Source: Bacteroidota bacterium (lineage in GTDB: Bacteria > Bacteroidota > Bacteroidia > 2-12-FULL-35-15). From it: a stretch of DNA of 64,000 nt. Position 1 is the first letter of the stretch; every line of letters begins with the position of its first letter. Positions 1-7,884 of the stretch are shown here, piece after piece. The stretch is from NCBI GenBank assembly GCA_025963715.1, contig JAOQAG010000001.1, positions 152,333 to 216,332 on the forward strand. Reading direction: 5' to 3'. The position numbers and the translations under genes are program-made. The notes beneath the pieces are model-generated. The model was not told the DNA's origin and did no database searches. It was given only the letters and a program-made list of their open reading frames with translations.

Positions 1-1114
1 CTTTGAATGGTTTTTCCATATAAGTATTCAGGGGATGGGTATCCATGATGGCCGGGAAACCCGTTTCGGTGCTGAATAATCCGTTGAAGGTATGAATGCC
101 TGCAGAATAAAAATGATTAAAAAATACGCCTTGCGCAACAAGTGAATCGAAGCGGCTGGTTAAATGTGTATTGCCGTAATAACCCATTTTGCTGATGGAC
201 ATGCTTTCCATGAGCACGATCATCACGTTGTAATTTTTAGGAAGGGAATCAAATGTATATTCGCGTTCAAAATTTCCGGAAACGGGATGCGGGAAATTTG
301 GTGAAATGTTTTGCACCGCTGCTTTCAGATCTGCATCGGAATAATTTTCGGTTAAAAAACCGCGCTCTTTTGAATGTTCTTTCAGACTATCGAAAAAAAC
401 AAAGCAGGGATTTAAACCCAGTTGATTGAAAAATGCATACTCGCAAAAAAAAGCTGTTCCAACGCGGATCGGCGATTTAAAAGCGGTGCGCCCGCGGATG
501 CCTACAAACGTTAATCCGGCAAGCACAAGGAAAGTAAGGATCCTGCCTTTTTGCGTGCGGTTTTCGGTAAGCCGGTAAGAGAGATTGAATAATTTTTTTG
601 AACCGATGTAAAAGAACACCGTCAATAAAATGAAGAGTAACAAGTAGCCCCAGTATTCTATATTGGAAAAAATAAGGTGCAGCACAAAACCCGGAGATTC
701 GGTCCAGACGAAAAACATTTTTGTAAGGTGATTTCCAAATTGCTTGAAAAAAGGAATGTCGGCCGCACAAATTAAAAAGCAAAGGGTAAACGCAATGATC
801 ATAAACCACCTGAAAAAAGCAAACCCTTTTTTTGAAGCGCTGTTGAGCTGTTCTTTGATAAAAAGAAAAATAAAAAAGGGAGTGATTAAGTAAAGAATGA
901 TCACGAGGTCGAAATTCAATCCCAGTGTCATCGCCCGGAAATACAGGAATACCGTGTTGTGCGTATCTGCAGGAATACCGGCCCTGTTAAAGAACATGAA
1001 ACACAGCCTGTAAATGGTAAATGCTGCGATGGCCAGCAGGATGATCCTGAAAACAGGGAAGTAAGGTATCAGGTATTTTTTGAGCGTATTGTAAAGTGTG
1101 GTCAGTTTATTCAT
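1..1114 (-). CDS. LtaS-like membrane sulfatase / phosphoglycerol transferase family protein, 3' end outside window
   Basis: The minus strand is open from an ATG at 1114 to the window edge (371 codons). The first part is strongly hydrophobic, with about five membrane segments (residues about 15-185), as in lipoteichoic acid synthase-type proteins. It is followed by the start of an extracytoplasmic alkaline-phosphatase-fold domain: NVMIVLMESMS is the metal-binding beta-strand motif with its Glu, and IHTFNGLFST holds the expected catalytic Thr. The domain continues with ETGFPAIMD and is cut by the window start. Family members transfer phosphoglycerol or phosphoethanolamine from lipids to envelope polymers. 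Bacteroidota lack lipoteichoic acid, so the acceptor is unknown. The family is clear; the substrate is not. Confidence 0.8.
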   Translation of the reverse strand, partial: MNKLTTLYNTLKKYLIPYFPVFRIILLAIAAFTIYRLCFMFFNRAGIPADTHNTVFLYFRAMTLGLNFDLVIILYLITPFFIFLFIKEQLNSASKKGFAFFRWFMIIAFTLCFLICAADIPFFKQFGNHLTKMFFVWTESPGFVLHLIFSNIEYWGYLLLFILLTVFFYIGSKKLFNLSYRLTENRTQKGRILTFLVLAGLTFVGIRGRTAFKSPIRVGTAFFCEYAFFNQLGLNPCFVFFDSLKEHSKERGFLTENYSDADLKAAVQNISPNFPHPVSGNFEREYTFDSLPKNYNVMIVLMESMSISKMGYYGNTHLTSRFDSLVAQGVFFNHFYSAGIHTFNGLFSTETGFPAIMDTHPLNTYMEKPFK

Positions 1115-1160
1115 ACAAGAAATTTAGCATCACGAAAATAGCGAATTTAATATCTAAATA

Positions 1161-1308
1161 CAATCAGGCTGATAAATGAAGCAGACACTCAAAAACGATG
1201 CTGTGTACAGGACGCAGATTAAAAATGATTTTTATGATGTAAAAAAGATCGCCTGTGGCGCTTATGATTGAAAATTATGATTTGATTGGTTACAAATCTA
1301 TCAAACAG
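1161..1308. repeat. Intergenic repeat, copy 1 (second copy inverted at 46897-47044)
   Basis: About 148 bp that recurs almost base for base, in inverted orientation, at 46897-47044. It includes the shared words GATCGCCTGTGGCGC and GATGCTGTGTACAG. It lies between the LtaS-like start and the small element at 1379-1569. It has no open frame worth calling. Confidence 0.75.
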
Positions 1309-1378
1309 GTATTTAATAATGAGATCTCATTTAAATCCAAAATTGTAAATAATGCAGAATGCAAAAAAATTAAATGAA

Positions 1379-1569
1379 TATCGGGAAGTTTGTACCATAA
1401 AAAGAATTTACTTTAAGAACGTCATTGCGAGGGCTTTTCGCCCGAAGCAATCTCATTCTGGTTTTATACTCTGGTGTGAGATTGCTTCTGGCGAAAAGCC
1501 CTCGCAATGACGCGTTGATTAAAACTTTTTCCAATAAAATAGCTATAGCTTGGTATAAACTTTCCGATA
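1379..1569. mobile_element. Small element with terminal inverted repeats (MITE-like) carrying a long hairpin
   Basis: The ends are imperfect 20-bp inverted repeats (TATCGGGAAGTTTGTACCAT at 1379-1398, the complement of 1550-1569). Inside is a long near-perfect hairpin, 1420-1512, with arms starting CGTCATTGCGAGGGC and ending GCCCTCGCAATGACG. It encodes no protein. Shortened relatives lie at 43086-43184 and 46814-46872, and the inner hairpin recurs at 37694-37787 and, as a variant, at 9961-10036. Transposition by a transposase acting in trans is inferred from structure only. Confidence 0.65.
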
Positions 1570-1638
1570 GTCATTAAAAATTAATTCCGTTTTTTTATTT
1601 TAATCGTCTGCGAACTAAGAACTACAAACCACAAACTA

Positions 1639-2997
1639 TTAAACAAACGCACTCATGCCCGTAATCGCCCTGCCAACAATAAGTGTGTTGATCTCCTTCG
1701 TGCCTTCGTATGAATAAATAGCTTCGGCATCAGCCACAAAACGCGCCACATCGTGTTCCATTAAAATACCGTTTCCACCCATTACTTCACGTGCGTGGCT
1801 CACTACATCGCGTGTGCGCGTGCTGCAGAACACTTTAGCAAGCGATGCATGTTCGTCGGTAAGCTGCCCGCTATCCTGCAGCTGCGAAAGCCTGTGTACC
1901 ATGGTTTGCATGGCAGTGAGGTTGGCCAGCATTTCCACCAAATGATTTTGAATTAATTGGAAAGAAGCAATCGGCCTGCCGAATTGTTTGCGTTGAATGG
2001 TGTATTTAATAGCGCTTTCATACGCGCCGCGTGCACAGCCAACAGCCTGCCATGCCACACCTGCGCGGGTCATTTGCAATACGCGTGCAGTATCTTTAAA
2101 TGAATTTGCATTTTGCAGGCGATCGCTTTCCACCACTTCGCAATCCGTTAATGTGATCAAGCCGTTTTGCACGATGCGCAAGGCCATTTTATCCTGGATC
2201 TTTTCCACCTGCAATCCCGGGTTTCCTTTGCGCACTAAAAAACCTTTTACATGATGATCGTCTACATCCTGCGCCCAGATGATGATTACATCGGCGAAAG
2301 TGGCATTGCCGATCCATTTTTTTTGTCCGTTCAATACCCATTTATCTCCCACACGTTTTGCTTTCATGGTTAAACCGCCTGCTACTGCTGATCCTACTTC
2401 CGGTTCTGTAAGACCGAAAGCGCCTATTTTTTTCAGTTGCTGCATCTGCGGAAGCCATTCCTGTTTTTGCGCTTCGGATCCCAGTAAATAAATGGAACCC
2501 ATGGCCAGCCCGCTTTGTACGCCAAAAAATGTAGACATGGAAACGTCTACACGTGCCATTTCCATTGCTAAAATACCTTCCATTAAAAAGGATTGGGCCG
2601 GACAGCCATACCCTTTGTAAGTAACGCCGCAAATATTCAATGCTGCAAATTTTTCAATCACTTCAAACGGAAATTCCGCTTTCATCCAGTATTCATTCAC
2701 GATCGGTTTTATTTCTGTTTCCATAAATGCGCGCACTTTTAGTTGTATCGCACGTTCATCCGCATTCAGGGTATGCCCGATGTCGTAAAAATCACCATCG
2801 GTAAACGGAACTATTTTTGATTTTTTACCACTGCTCAGCATTTTCATTAAGCCAGCAAGCTGTTCGTCGTTTAGCTTTCCAACGGTTTTCATGACTTCCG
2901 CCAGGTCTATTTTTTGCGATAAATGATTGAGCTGCTCCATATCAATTGATTTGAACAAATGATAGGCATTTTTGATTTTCTGAAAAAAGTCGGGCAT
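1639..2997 (-). CDS. Acyl-CoA dehydrogenase, glutaryl-CoA dehydrogenase-like
   Basis: FAD-dependent acyl-CoA dehydrogenase of 452 residues, starting at MPDFFQ (2997). An upstream in-frame ATG at 3051 would add an unconserved-looking 18 residues. The middle domain has the flavin-contact motif FGLTEPEVGS and the WIGNATFAD strand. The C-terminal domain has GGNGI and SYEGTKEINTLIVGRAITG, whose Glu (in YEGT) sits where glutaryl-CoA dehydrogenase and peroxisomal ACOX4-type enzymes carry the catalytic base. Expected reaction: alpha,beta-oxidation of a short or dicarboxylic acyl-CoA with electrons to ETF. An N-terminal stretch of about 60 residues precedes the usual start of the fold. A crotonase gene lies nearby on the same strand, which fits beta-oxidation, but they are not in one operon. 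Substrate unproven. Confidence 0.88.
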   Translation of the reverse strand: MPDFFQKIKNAYHLFKSIDMEQLNHLSQKIDLAEVMKTVGKLNDEQLAGLMKMLSSGKKSKIVPFTDGDFYDIGHTLNADERAIQLKVRAFMETEIKPIVNEYWMKAEFPFEVIEKFAALNICGVTYKGYGCPAQSFLMEGILAMEMARVDVSMSTFFGVQSGLAMGSIYLLGSEAQKQEWLPQMQQLKKIGAFGLTEPEVGSAVAGGLTMKAKRVGDKWVLNGQKKWIGNATFADVIIIWAQDVDDHHVKGFLVRKGNPGLQVEKIQDKMALRIVQNGLITLTDCEVVESDRLQNANSFKDTARVLQMTRAGVAWQAVGCARGAYESAIKYTIQRKQFGRPIASFQLIQNHLVEMLANLTAMQTMVHRLSQLQDSGQLTDEHASLAKVFCSTRTRDVVSHAREVMGGNGILMEHDVARFVADAEAIYSYEGTKEINTLIVGRAITGMSAFV

Positions 2998-3238
2998 AAT
3001 GGTGTGTTTTTTAGAATGAATGTTTTTTTCTGTGCAAAAATTGTTCTGCAATTATTTACCCCAAAAAAACCTGTTTGTGTAGAATCTATTTCCCCTTTAT
3101 TGATGAAGGATTTAACACTTTGTGCAGGAAATTCCTTTTTATACAGGTGTTTTGGGAATAATCACTGCAATGGTATTATTTTTTAATGTGTTAGCAGGAG
3201 AATAGAATACATCTATATAAAATTTAAAAATAAAAACA

Positions 3239-3430
3239 ATGAACAGTACATCATTAAAAATAAAAGGATCCTGGAACGAAGTGAAAGGAAAAATCAAAAA
3301 ACAATATGCAGATCTTACAAATGATGATTTGTTGTATAAAGAAGGACAGGACGACGAATTGGTTGGTCGCCTTCAGAAAAAAACGGGTAAAACAAAAGAT
3401 CAGGTGATCAGCTGGATCCAAAGCTTATAG
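3239..3430 (+). CDS. CsbD family stress protein
   Basis: A 63-residue charged protein matching the CsbD family over its full length: LKIKGSWNEVKGKIKKQYA near the N-terminus, then DDELVGRLQKKTGKTKDQV. CsbD-like proteins are small helical proteins induced by general stress; their molecular role is unknown. The ORF starts at ATG 3239, stands alone and is followed by a strong terminator-like hairpin at 3518-3550, so it is probably a single-gene transcript. Similar proteins in other Bacteroidota are often abundant in stationary phase; that is family knowledge, not visible here. Confidence 0.88.
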   Translation: MNSTSLKIKGSWNEVKGKIKKQYADLTNDDLLYKEGQDDELVGRLQKKTGKTKDQVISWIQSL

Positions 3431-3511
3431 TACGAATAACGAATACATACAAATTTACAAATCTGTGTGTTACGAATAACGAACAGAAACGAAATTACGA
3501 ATCTGTATGTT
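3431..3511. repeat. Dispersed word repeat (TACGAATAACGAACAGAAACG type)
   Basis: Two tandem variants of a motif whose complement reads ACAGATTCGTAATTTCG. It directly follows the csbD-like stop codon. Related copies are near 3811-3845, 12240-12290, 15612-15648 and 16214-16254. Confidence 0.6.
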
Positions 3512-3517
3512 AAAAAA

Positions 3518-3550
3518 AATCCTGCTTCGTAATTGAGGCAGGATTTTTTT
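3518..3550 (+). terminator. Rho-independent terminator of the csbD-like gene
   Basis: Stem AATCCTGC / GCAGGATT (3518-3525 with 3538-3545), 12-nt loop, followed by a T run to 3550. Confidence 0.85.
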
Positions 3551-3684
3551 ATAAGAAGTTTGAAGTTTGCTGTGTTTTGTTAATTAAGAACTAAAAAGCA
3601 TTCTACTAACATTTATGAGATCCCGGGTCAGGCCCGGGATGACAGCTTTTTTTTAGTGATTTTAGTATAAATTAAATTCAGCAG

Positions 3685-3820
3685 TACACAGATTAGTATA
3701 TTGGTACTAATTAGTATTTAGTAGATACACAGATTAGTATATTGGTACTAATTAGTATTTAGCAGATACGCAGATTCGTATATTGGTACTAATTAGTATT
3801 TAGCAGATACACAGATTCGT
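3685..3820. repeat. 41-bp tandem repeat, three full copies plus a partial fourth
   Basis: Unit starts fall at 3685, 3726, 3767 and 3808, an exact 41-bp period. Each unit has the words CAGATTAGTATATTGG (or CAGATTCGTATATTGG) and TACTAATTAGTATTTAG, the latter being nearly self-complementary. A degenerate single unit lies at about 15570-15610. Confidence 0.9.
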
Positions 3821-3848
3821 AAAATTCGTTTCTGTTCGTTATCTGTAA

Positions 3849-4604
3849 TTATTTTGCTTTAAATTTATTGATCGCATTCACCGTAAAGTCGGAAAGTACT
3901 AATTTTCCGCTCATTTCAGCGCGTTCGATCAGGAGCGTATCCCAATTTTCGGTGCCGCTCCAGAATGCTTTTTTCAGCATCGCCATGGCTTCCGGATTTG
4001 ATTTGGAAAGTGTATCGGCAAGCTTAGCAACCGCTGCATCCATTTCTTCCACCGTTTTAAAAATATCCATATACAATCCTTTTTCTTTCGCCCATTGCGC
4101 CGTTTGCCATTCGGCAGCATTGATGGATAAAGACGTAAATGCCGATGTTCCCACTTTGCGTTCAACCGCAGGACCTACTACAAATGGCCCGATTCCAACT
4201 GCAAGCTCGCTTAACTTTACAGAAGCCGTATCTACCGCGAGTGTATAATCCGCAGCGCTGGCAATGCCTACGCCGCCACCCACAGCTTTGCCCTGCACGC
4301 GTGCAATCACAAATTTAGGTGCTGTGCGGATAGCGTTGATCACCATGGCAAAACCCGAAAAGAATTTTTTACCCGTTTCCAGGTCTTTGATCGAGATCAG
4401 CTCGTCAAACGATGCACCGGCGCAAAATGCTTTGTCGCCTTCGCTTTGCAATACAATTACTTTTGATTGTTCATTTTTACCGGCATTGGTAATTTCTTCT
4501 GCCAGCTGGCGTAACAATGCGCCCGGCATGGAGTTGCTTTGCGGATGAAAAAAAGAAATGGTGGTGATCCCGTTTGTAGTTTGTGATTTGATATGCCCTT
4601 CCAT
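3849..4604 (-). CDS. Enoyl-CoA hydratase/isomerase (crotonase) family protein
   Basis: A 251-residue crotonase-fold protein starting at MEGHIKSQ (4604); an upstream in-frame ATG at 4631 is less likely. The CoA-binding and oxyanion-hole motifs are present: AFCAGASFDEL and VQGKAVGGGVGIASAADY. The second catalytic Glu of hydratases is kept in KLSELAVGIGP, but the first (in GGGCELAMMCD of the classical enzyme) is replaced by Gly in GGGVGIASAAD. Members lacking that Glu are often isomerases, so plain hydratase activity is doubtful. A link to aromatic or fatty acid breakdown is suggested by the acyl-CoA dehydrogenase at 1.6-3.0 kb and PaaZ at 10-12 kb. Exact substrate unknown. Confidence 0.85.
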   Translation of the reverse strand: MEGHIKSQTTNGITTISFFHPQSNSMPGALLRQLAEEITNAGKNEQSKVIVLQSEGDKAFCAGASFDELISIKDLETGKKFFSGFAMVINAIRTAPKFVIARVQGKAVGGGVGIASAADYTLAVDTASVKLSELAVGIGPFVVGPAVERKVGTSAFTSLSINAAEWQTAQWAKEKGLYMDIFKTVEEMDAAVAKLADTLSKSNPEAMAMLKKAFWSGTENWDTLLIERAEMSGKLVLSDFTVNAINKFKAK

Positions 4605-4710
4605 ATATAGTTTATTGGTTAATTGGTTCAATGGTTTATTGGTGTGCTGTGTATTTTTCCGGGATTTGTCTAACGATTAATTACTAACAACTCCCTACTA
4701 AAATGTAAAT

Positions 4711-4743
4711 ATAAAAAAAGCATCTTAATTGCTTAAGATGCTT
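4711..4743 (-). terminator. Terminator of the 4777-5229 gene
   Basis: Perfect 11-bp stem AAGCATCTTAA / TTAAGATGCTT around loop TTGC. On the minus strand it is followed by seven T residues. Confidence 0.85.
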
Positions 4744-4776
4744 AATTAAACTAATGTCTAACCCTTATTTTATACT

Positions 4777-5229
4777 TTAGTTTTCGTGGTAGGCAGGCAA
4801 TTTTCCTTCTTTGATCAATTGCATGCTTTTTTGTTTGTGTTCCTCAAAGTTCCCGAAGCACAAGGCATCCAGTACTTCTTCTTTTGTAAGCTGAGGAGCA
4901 TTTAACTGCGCTTTGATCTCTTTCTCGCAACGATCAACATATTTTTGAAAGCGCTCCGGTGCCCAGATGTATTGCAATTTGAACCATTCCGGCTTTGAAC
5001 GATCTACCATAAATTCAGTAGGCATGTCGTCCGACATTTTAATGTTTGTTTTGATATCAAGTCCTTCGAACTTCTTCGGTAAGAGACGGTTATCAAAAAC
5101 CAGCGGTCGGCTGATCTTAATAACGTGTTTCTTTTTCTTTGGATCGACCATCGCCAATCCTTCTATCGTCAACCCTTTTTTCTTCAGATGACCATATTTT
5201 GACTCGAAACTCTTTAATATCTCAAACAT
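4777..5229 (-). CDS. Conserved-looking hypothetical cytoplasmic protein
   Basis: A 150-residue protein with no signal peptide or membrane segment, rich in Lys and Glu. I do not recognise the family. It has a beta-rich, basic N-terminal half (PKKKKHVIKISRPLVFD) and a helical, charged C-terminal half ending in a Lys/Glu helix. The gene is well delimited: a -7 box (TACCTTTG on the minus strand, 5253-5260) sits 24 bp before the ATG and a perfect terminator hairpin follows the stop codon, so it is very likely a real single-gene transcript. Function unknown. Confidence 0.7.
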   Translation of the reverse strand: MFEILKSFESKYGHLKKKGLTIEGLAMVDPKKKKHVIKISRPLVFDNRLLPKKFEGLDIKTNIKMSDDMPTEFMVDRSKPEWFKLQYIWAPERFQKYVDRCEKEIKAQLNAPQLTKEEVLDALCFGNFEEHKQKSMQLIKEGKLPAYHEN

Positions 5230-5252
5230 TTGCTTTTATATTAGGTGGACAT

Positions 5253-5260
5253 CAAAGGTA
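5253..5260 (-). promoter_or_regulatory. Predicted Bacteroidota -7 box for the 4777-5229 gene
   Basis: TACCTTTG on the minus strand, matching TAnnTTTG, 24 bp upstream of the ATG at 5229. No clear -33 element was seen. Confidence 0.5.
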
Positions 5261-5431
5261 CGCAACAAATACCTAATTCAGTTATTAACAATGAATTATT
5301 TAGACTATTGATTTACAGTCAAGTATCATTGTTGAAAAAGTGTAGACGAATGCCATTTCAGCCCGATGAATTAAAATGGGGATTTTTAGTGCGATATTAG
5401 TCAACTTATTGAAATTCAGTATTTTGCATGT

Positions 5432-5465
5432 TTTGGCCGGAGCTGGCCCGAATTTTTTACATTTG
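5432..5465 (+). promoter_or_regulatory. Predicted promoter of the AsmA-like gene
   Basis: TTTG at 5432-5435, 22-nt spacer, TACATTTG at 5458-5465; the ATG follows 24 nt downstream. Confidence 0.55.
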
Positions 5466-5488
5466 CCCTGTTCCCCGATAAACATGCA

Positions 5489-7669
5489 ATGCAAAAAAAT
5501 AAAAAACTCCGCCGGTTCCTGTCCATTTTACTGATCCTTTTTGTAATGATCGGACTTTTTGGCTTTTTTGCCGGTCCGGTGATCAAAAATAAAATAATCA
5601 ATTCGGTACATAAATCGTCGAACGGTGTTTATGAAGCCAAAATCGATCATATTTCCTTTGATCCGTTCACATTTACCTACGAACTCCATGGTTTTGAATT
5701 GTCATTTGACAGTGTAAGCGCTAAAAGATCCATCCTTCCTTTATTGGTCAATATCAAATGCCCGGTATTAAAATTCGAAGGCATGTCGCTTGTGCGTACT
5801 TTTTTAAGCAACAGCTTTAACATCGACAAGCTGATCGCGACAGATACGATGGATGCCGGTTTTTACATCAATAGCCAAACAGATACGACCGCTTCAAAAA
5901 AAGGAATGGCCATCTCGCTTTTTTCGGTCAACCGGATCGATGTACCGGGCATCCGCTTTAAGCTTTATAATTTAAAAACCGGCAAACTGATCCTTACGAC
6001 ACACAATGTTTCTTTTGCCGGAAATGACCTGTCGGTGGACCTGGCCGGACGAAGTGCTTTTGGAAAGCTGGAGATGAACATGGAAGGAAATCATTTGCTG
6101 AGCGACAAGCAGGACCGTTTTGTAAAACAATTATCTGTAAAACTGGAGGACAAAGTGTTCCGGCTAATGCTGGATTCGGTGGAAAGCAAAAATGTGATCA
6201 ATACAATTGGTCACCGCATGGAATCGAATACCGGGCTGGATTATAACTTCGAATTAAAAAAACTGGACATTGAAGTGAATGATCTTTTCGGAAGTATCAA
6301 TGCGTTGCAGAATTACGAAGGCGCGAGATTTTATGTGGAAAAAATTCATTTGTATGACCCCATGATCACTATCAGCGATAAGCCTAATCGCGTGGTAACA
6401 GAAGAATCGATGGAGAAAAAAGAACAGGCAAAAGCATTTATTTCTCCCTTTCTTTTTCACAAGATCATCGTGGAAAACGGAAAATTGACCTATAAAAACA
6501 GCGATGGACAAACCTCTTTCACGATCAAAAAAATCGATTGTTCGATTGATGAATTGTGCCTGAATGAAAATTATAAAGTGATCCCGTTTGATTTTACAAA
6601 TGTGAACTGCACGGCGTCGGATATAGAAATGGGCGGATTAAAATATAAAATAAAATTAAAACAATTGTTGCTCGACCGGCGTTCGGAAACGCTTATTCTG
6701 AAAGGGTTATCGGTAGCACCTGTTCAAACGCCGGATGTGTTTTTTGAGCAGGCGAAATATCAGGTGGCTTATTTTAAGTTGGATAAAACGGATATTGATC
6801 TGAAAGGATTTATTTTCAGCACCATCGATTCCACCTTTGCAGGTTGCCGTTCCATTGTGGTAAATCACCCGGAAATAAGTGTGTTAAAAAATAAAGCATA
6901 CCAATGGAATACCAATGATAATCAATTGTTGCTGCATGAACTGATCCGCCGGATCCCTACCAATGTAAAATCGGATACGATCCAGGTGCGTAACGGAAAT
7001 ATTACTTACCGTGAGCTGAACTTAAAAGGCAACGGCGAAGTAACATTAAAAAATGTATATGTGACCGCAACAAATTTCAGCACAATTAAAGTTAAATCGA
7101 ATAAAAATTTAAAAATTGCATTTGCCGCAAAATTGTATGGAGCCATTGAACTAACTGCCAACATTGATTATCCGCTCAATGGCGATGGCACACATACAAT
7201 TACCGGAAAATTAGGAAGCGGTGATCTTACTGTTTTTAATGCGTATCTGGAACAGATCTACGGTGCAAAAATTATTTCCGGACGATTACGTTCCTGCACA
7301 TTTGCGGCTACGTTTTTTAATAAAAAATCAACGGGCTGGATGCAGCCGGAATATGAAAATTTAAAAATGGACATCAGCAAAGTGGAGCTTCCGGATAAGG
7401 AAAAAGATGATCAGAAAAAAGGATTGAAATTTTTGAAAAAAATGCTGCGGACAAATAAAAATTCACAATCTGCTTTTTTACAACAGCTTACCAATGCACT
7501 CGCCAATTCGGTGGTGTATTCCAATAATATTGCCGGTAAAGAAGCGCTGCGCAAAGGCGTGATTGCATTTGACAGAAGAACATACAAGCCTTTCCTGAAT
7601 TTTTGGGTGGTGAGTTTGGTGCAGGGTTTTTTAGATGCGATCACACCGGTGAAAGTGAAGTTTGAATAA
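5489..7669 (+). CDS. AsmA-like (DUF748-like) membrane-anchored envelope protein
   Basis: A 726-residue protein with one N-terminal membrane anchor (about residues 9-32, LSILLILFVMIGLFGFFAGP). The rest is almost entirely amphipathic beta structure, as in AsmA/TamB/DUF748 proteins that sit on the periplasmic side of the inner membrane. Typical phrases are an early YEAKIDHISFDPFTFTYEL strand pair and a late ITGKLGSGDLTVFNAYLEQIYGAKIISG segment, resembling the C-terminal AsmA region. The family is linked to lipid movement and envelope homeostasis; the role here is inferred. An alternative in-frame ATG is absent upstream (the ATG at 5484 is out of frame). Next to a T9SS cargo gene but with about 215 bp between them. 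Confidence 0.72.
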   Translation: MQKNKKLRRFLSILLILFVMIGLFGFFAGPVIKNKIINSVHKSSNGVYEAKIDHISFDPFTFTYELHGFELSFDSVSAKRSILPLLVNIKCPVLKFEGMSLVRTFLSNSFNIDKLIATDTMDAGFYINSQTDTTASKKGMAISLFSVNRIDVPGIRFKLYNLKTGKLILTTHNVSFAGNDLSVDLAGRSAFGKLEMNMEGNHLLSDKQDRFVKQLSVKLEDKVFRLMLDSVESKNVINTIGHRMESNTGLDYNFELKKLDIEVNDLFGSINALQNYEGARFYVEKIHLYDPMITISDKPNRVVTEESMEKKEQAKAFISPFLFHKIIVENGKLTYKNSDGQTSFTIKKIDCSIDELCLNENYKVIPFDFTNVNCTASDIEMGGLKYKIKLKQLLLDRRSETLILKGLSVAPVQTPDVFFEQAKYQVAYFKLDKTDIDLKGFIFSTIDSTFAGCRSIVVNHPEISVLKNKAYQWNTNDNQLLLHELIRRIPTNVKSDTIQVRNGNITYRELNLKGNGEVTLKNVYVTATNFSTIKVKSNKNLKIAFAAKLYGAIELTANIDYPLNGDGTHTITGKLGSGDLTVFNAYLEQIYGAKIISGRLRSCTFAATFFNKKSTGWMQPEYENLKMDISKVELPDKEKDDQKKGLKFLKKMLRTNKNSQSAFLQQLTNALANSVVYSNNIAGKEALRKGVIAFDRRTYKPFLNFWVVSLVQGFLDAITPVKVKFE

Positions 7670-7710
7670 GGAAGTTTAAAGTTGGAAAGTTTAAAGTTCA
7701 AAAGTTTTAC
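7670..7710. repeat. Dispersed word repeat (AGTTTAAAGTTCAAAAG type) after a stop codon
   Basis: GAAGTTTAAAGTTGGAAAG followed by a second variant, directly 3' of the AsmA-like gene. Related words follow the stops near 15394 and 16029 and appear at 25816-25862, 27973-28017 and 28404-28430. Confidence 0.55.
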
Positions 7711-7850
7711 TGGATGAATCGCTTGCGCGATTATTTTTTACAACGAAATCAAATTCGCAGCATTTGCCTGTTTGACTATCTACGTCTGTTGTTCACATGC
7801 AAAACTCTGTCGTTCGTCACTTGTTTCCATTATAATATAGTAATAATTGT

Positions 7851-7858
7851 TATTTTTG
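7851..7858 (+). promoter_or_regulatory. Predicted -7 box for the 7885-9873 gene
   Basis: TATTTTTG matches TAnnTTTG and lies 26 nt upstream of the chosen start at 7885. The -33 element is not obvious. Confidence 0.45.
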
Positions 7859-7884
7859 CAGCAAACTCAATAAACAACGAACGA

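Noticed and set aside
3685..3820. CRISPR-like array.
   Set aside because: The 41-bp units follow each other with no unique spacers and no cas genes are near.
7714..7884. An N-terminal extension of the T9SS protein starting at 7714.
   Set aside because: It would place 57 residues before a clear signal peptide; the -7 box at 7851 supports the start at 7885.
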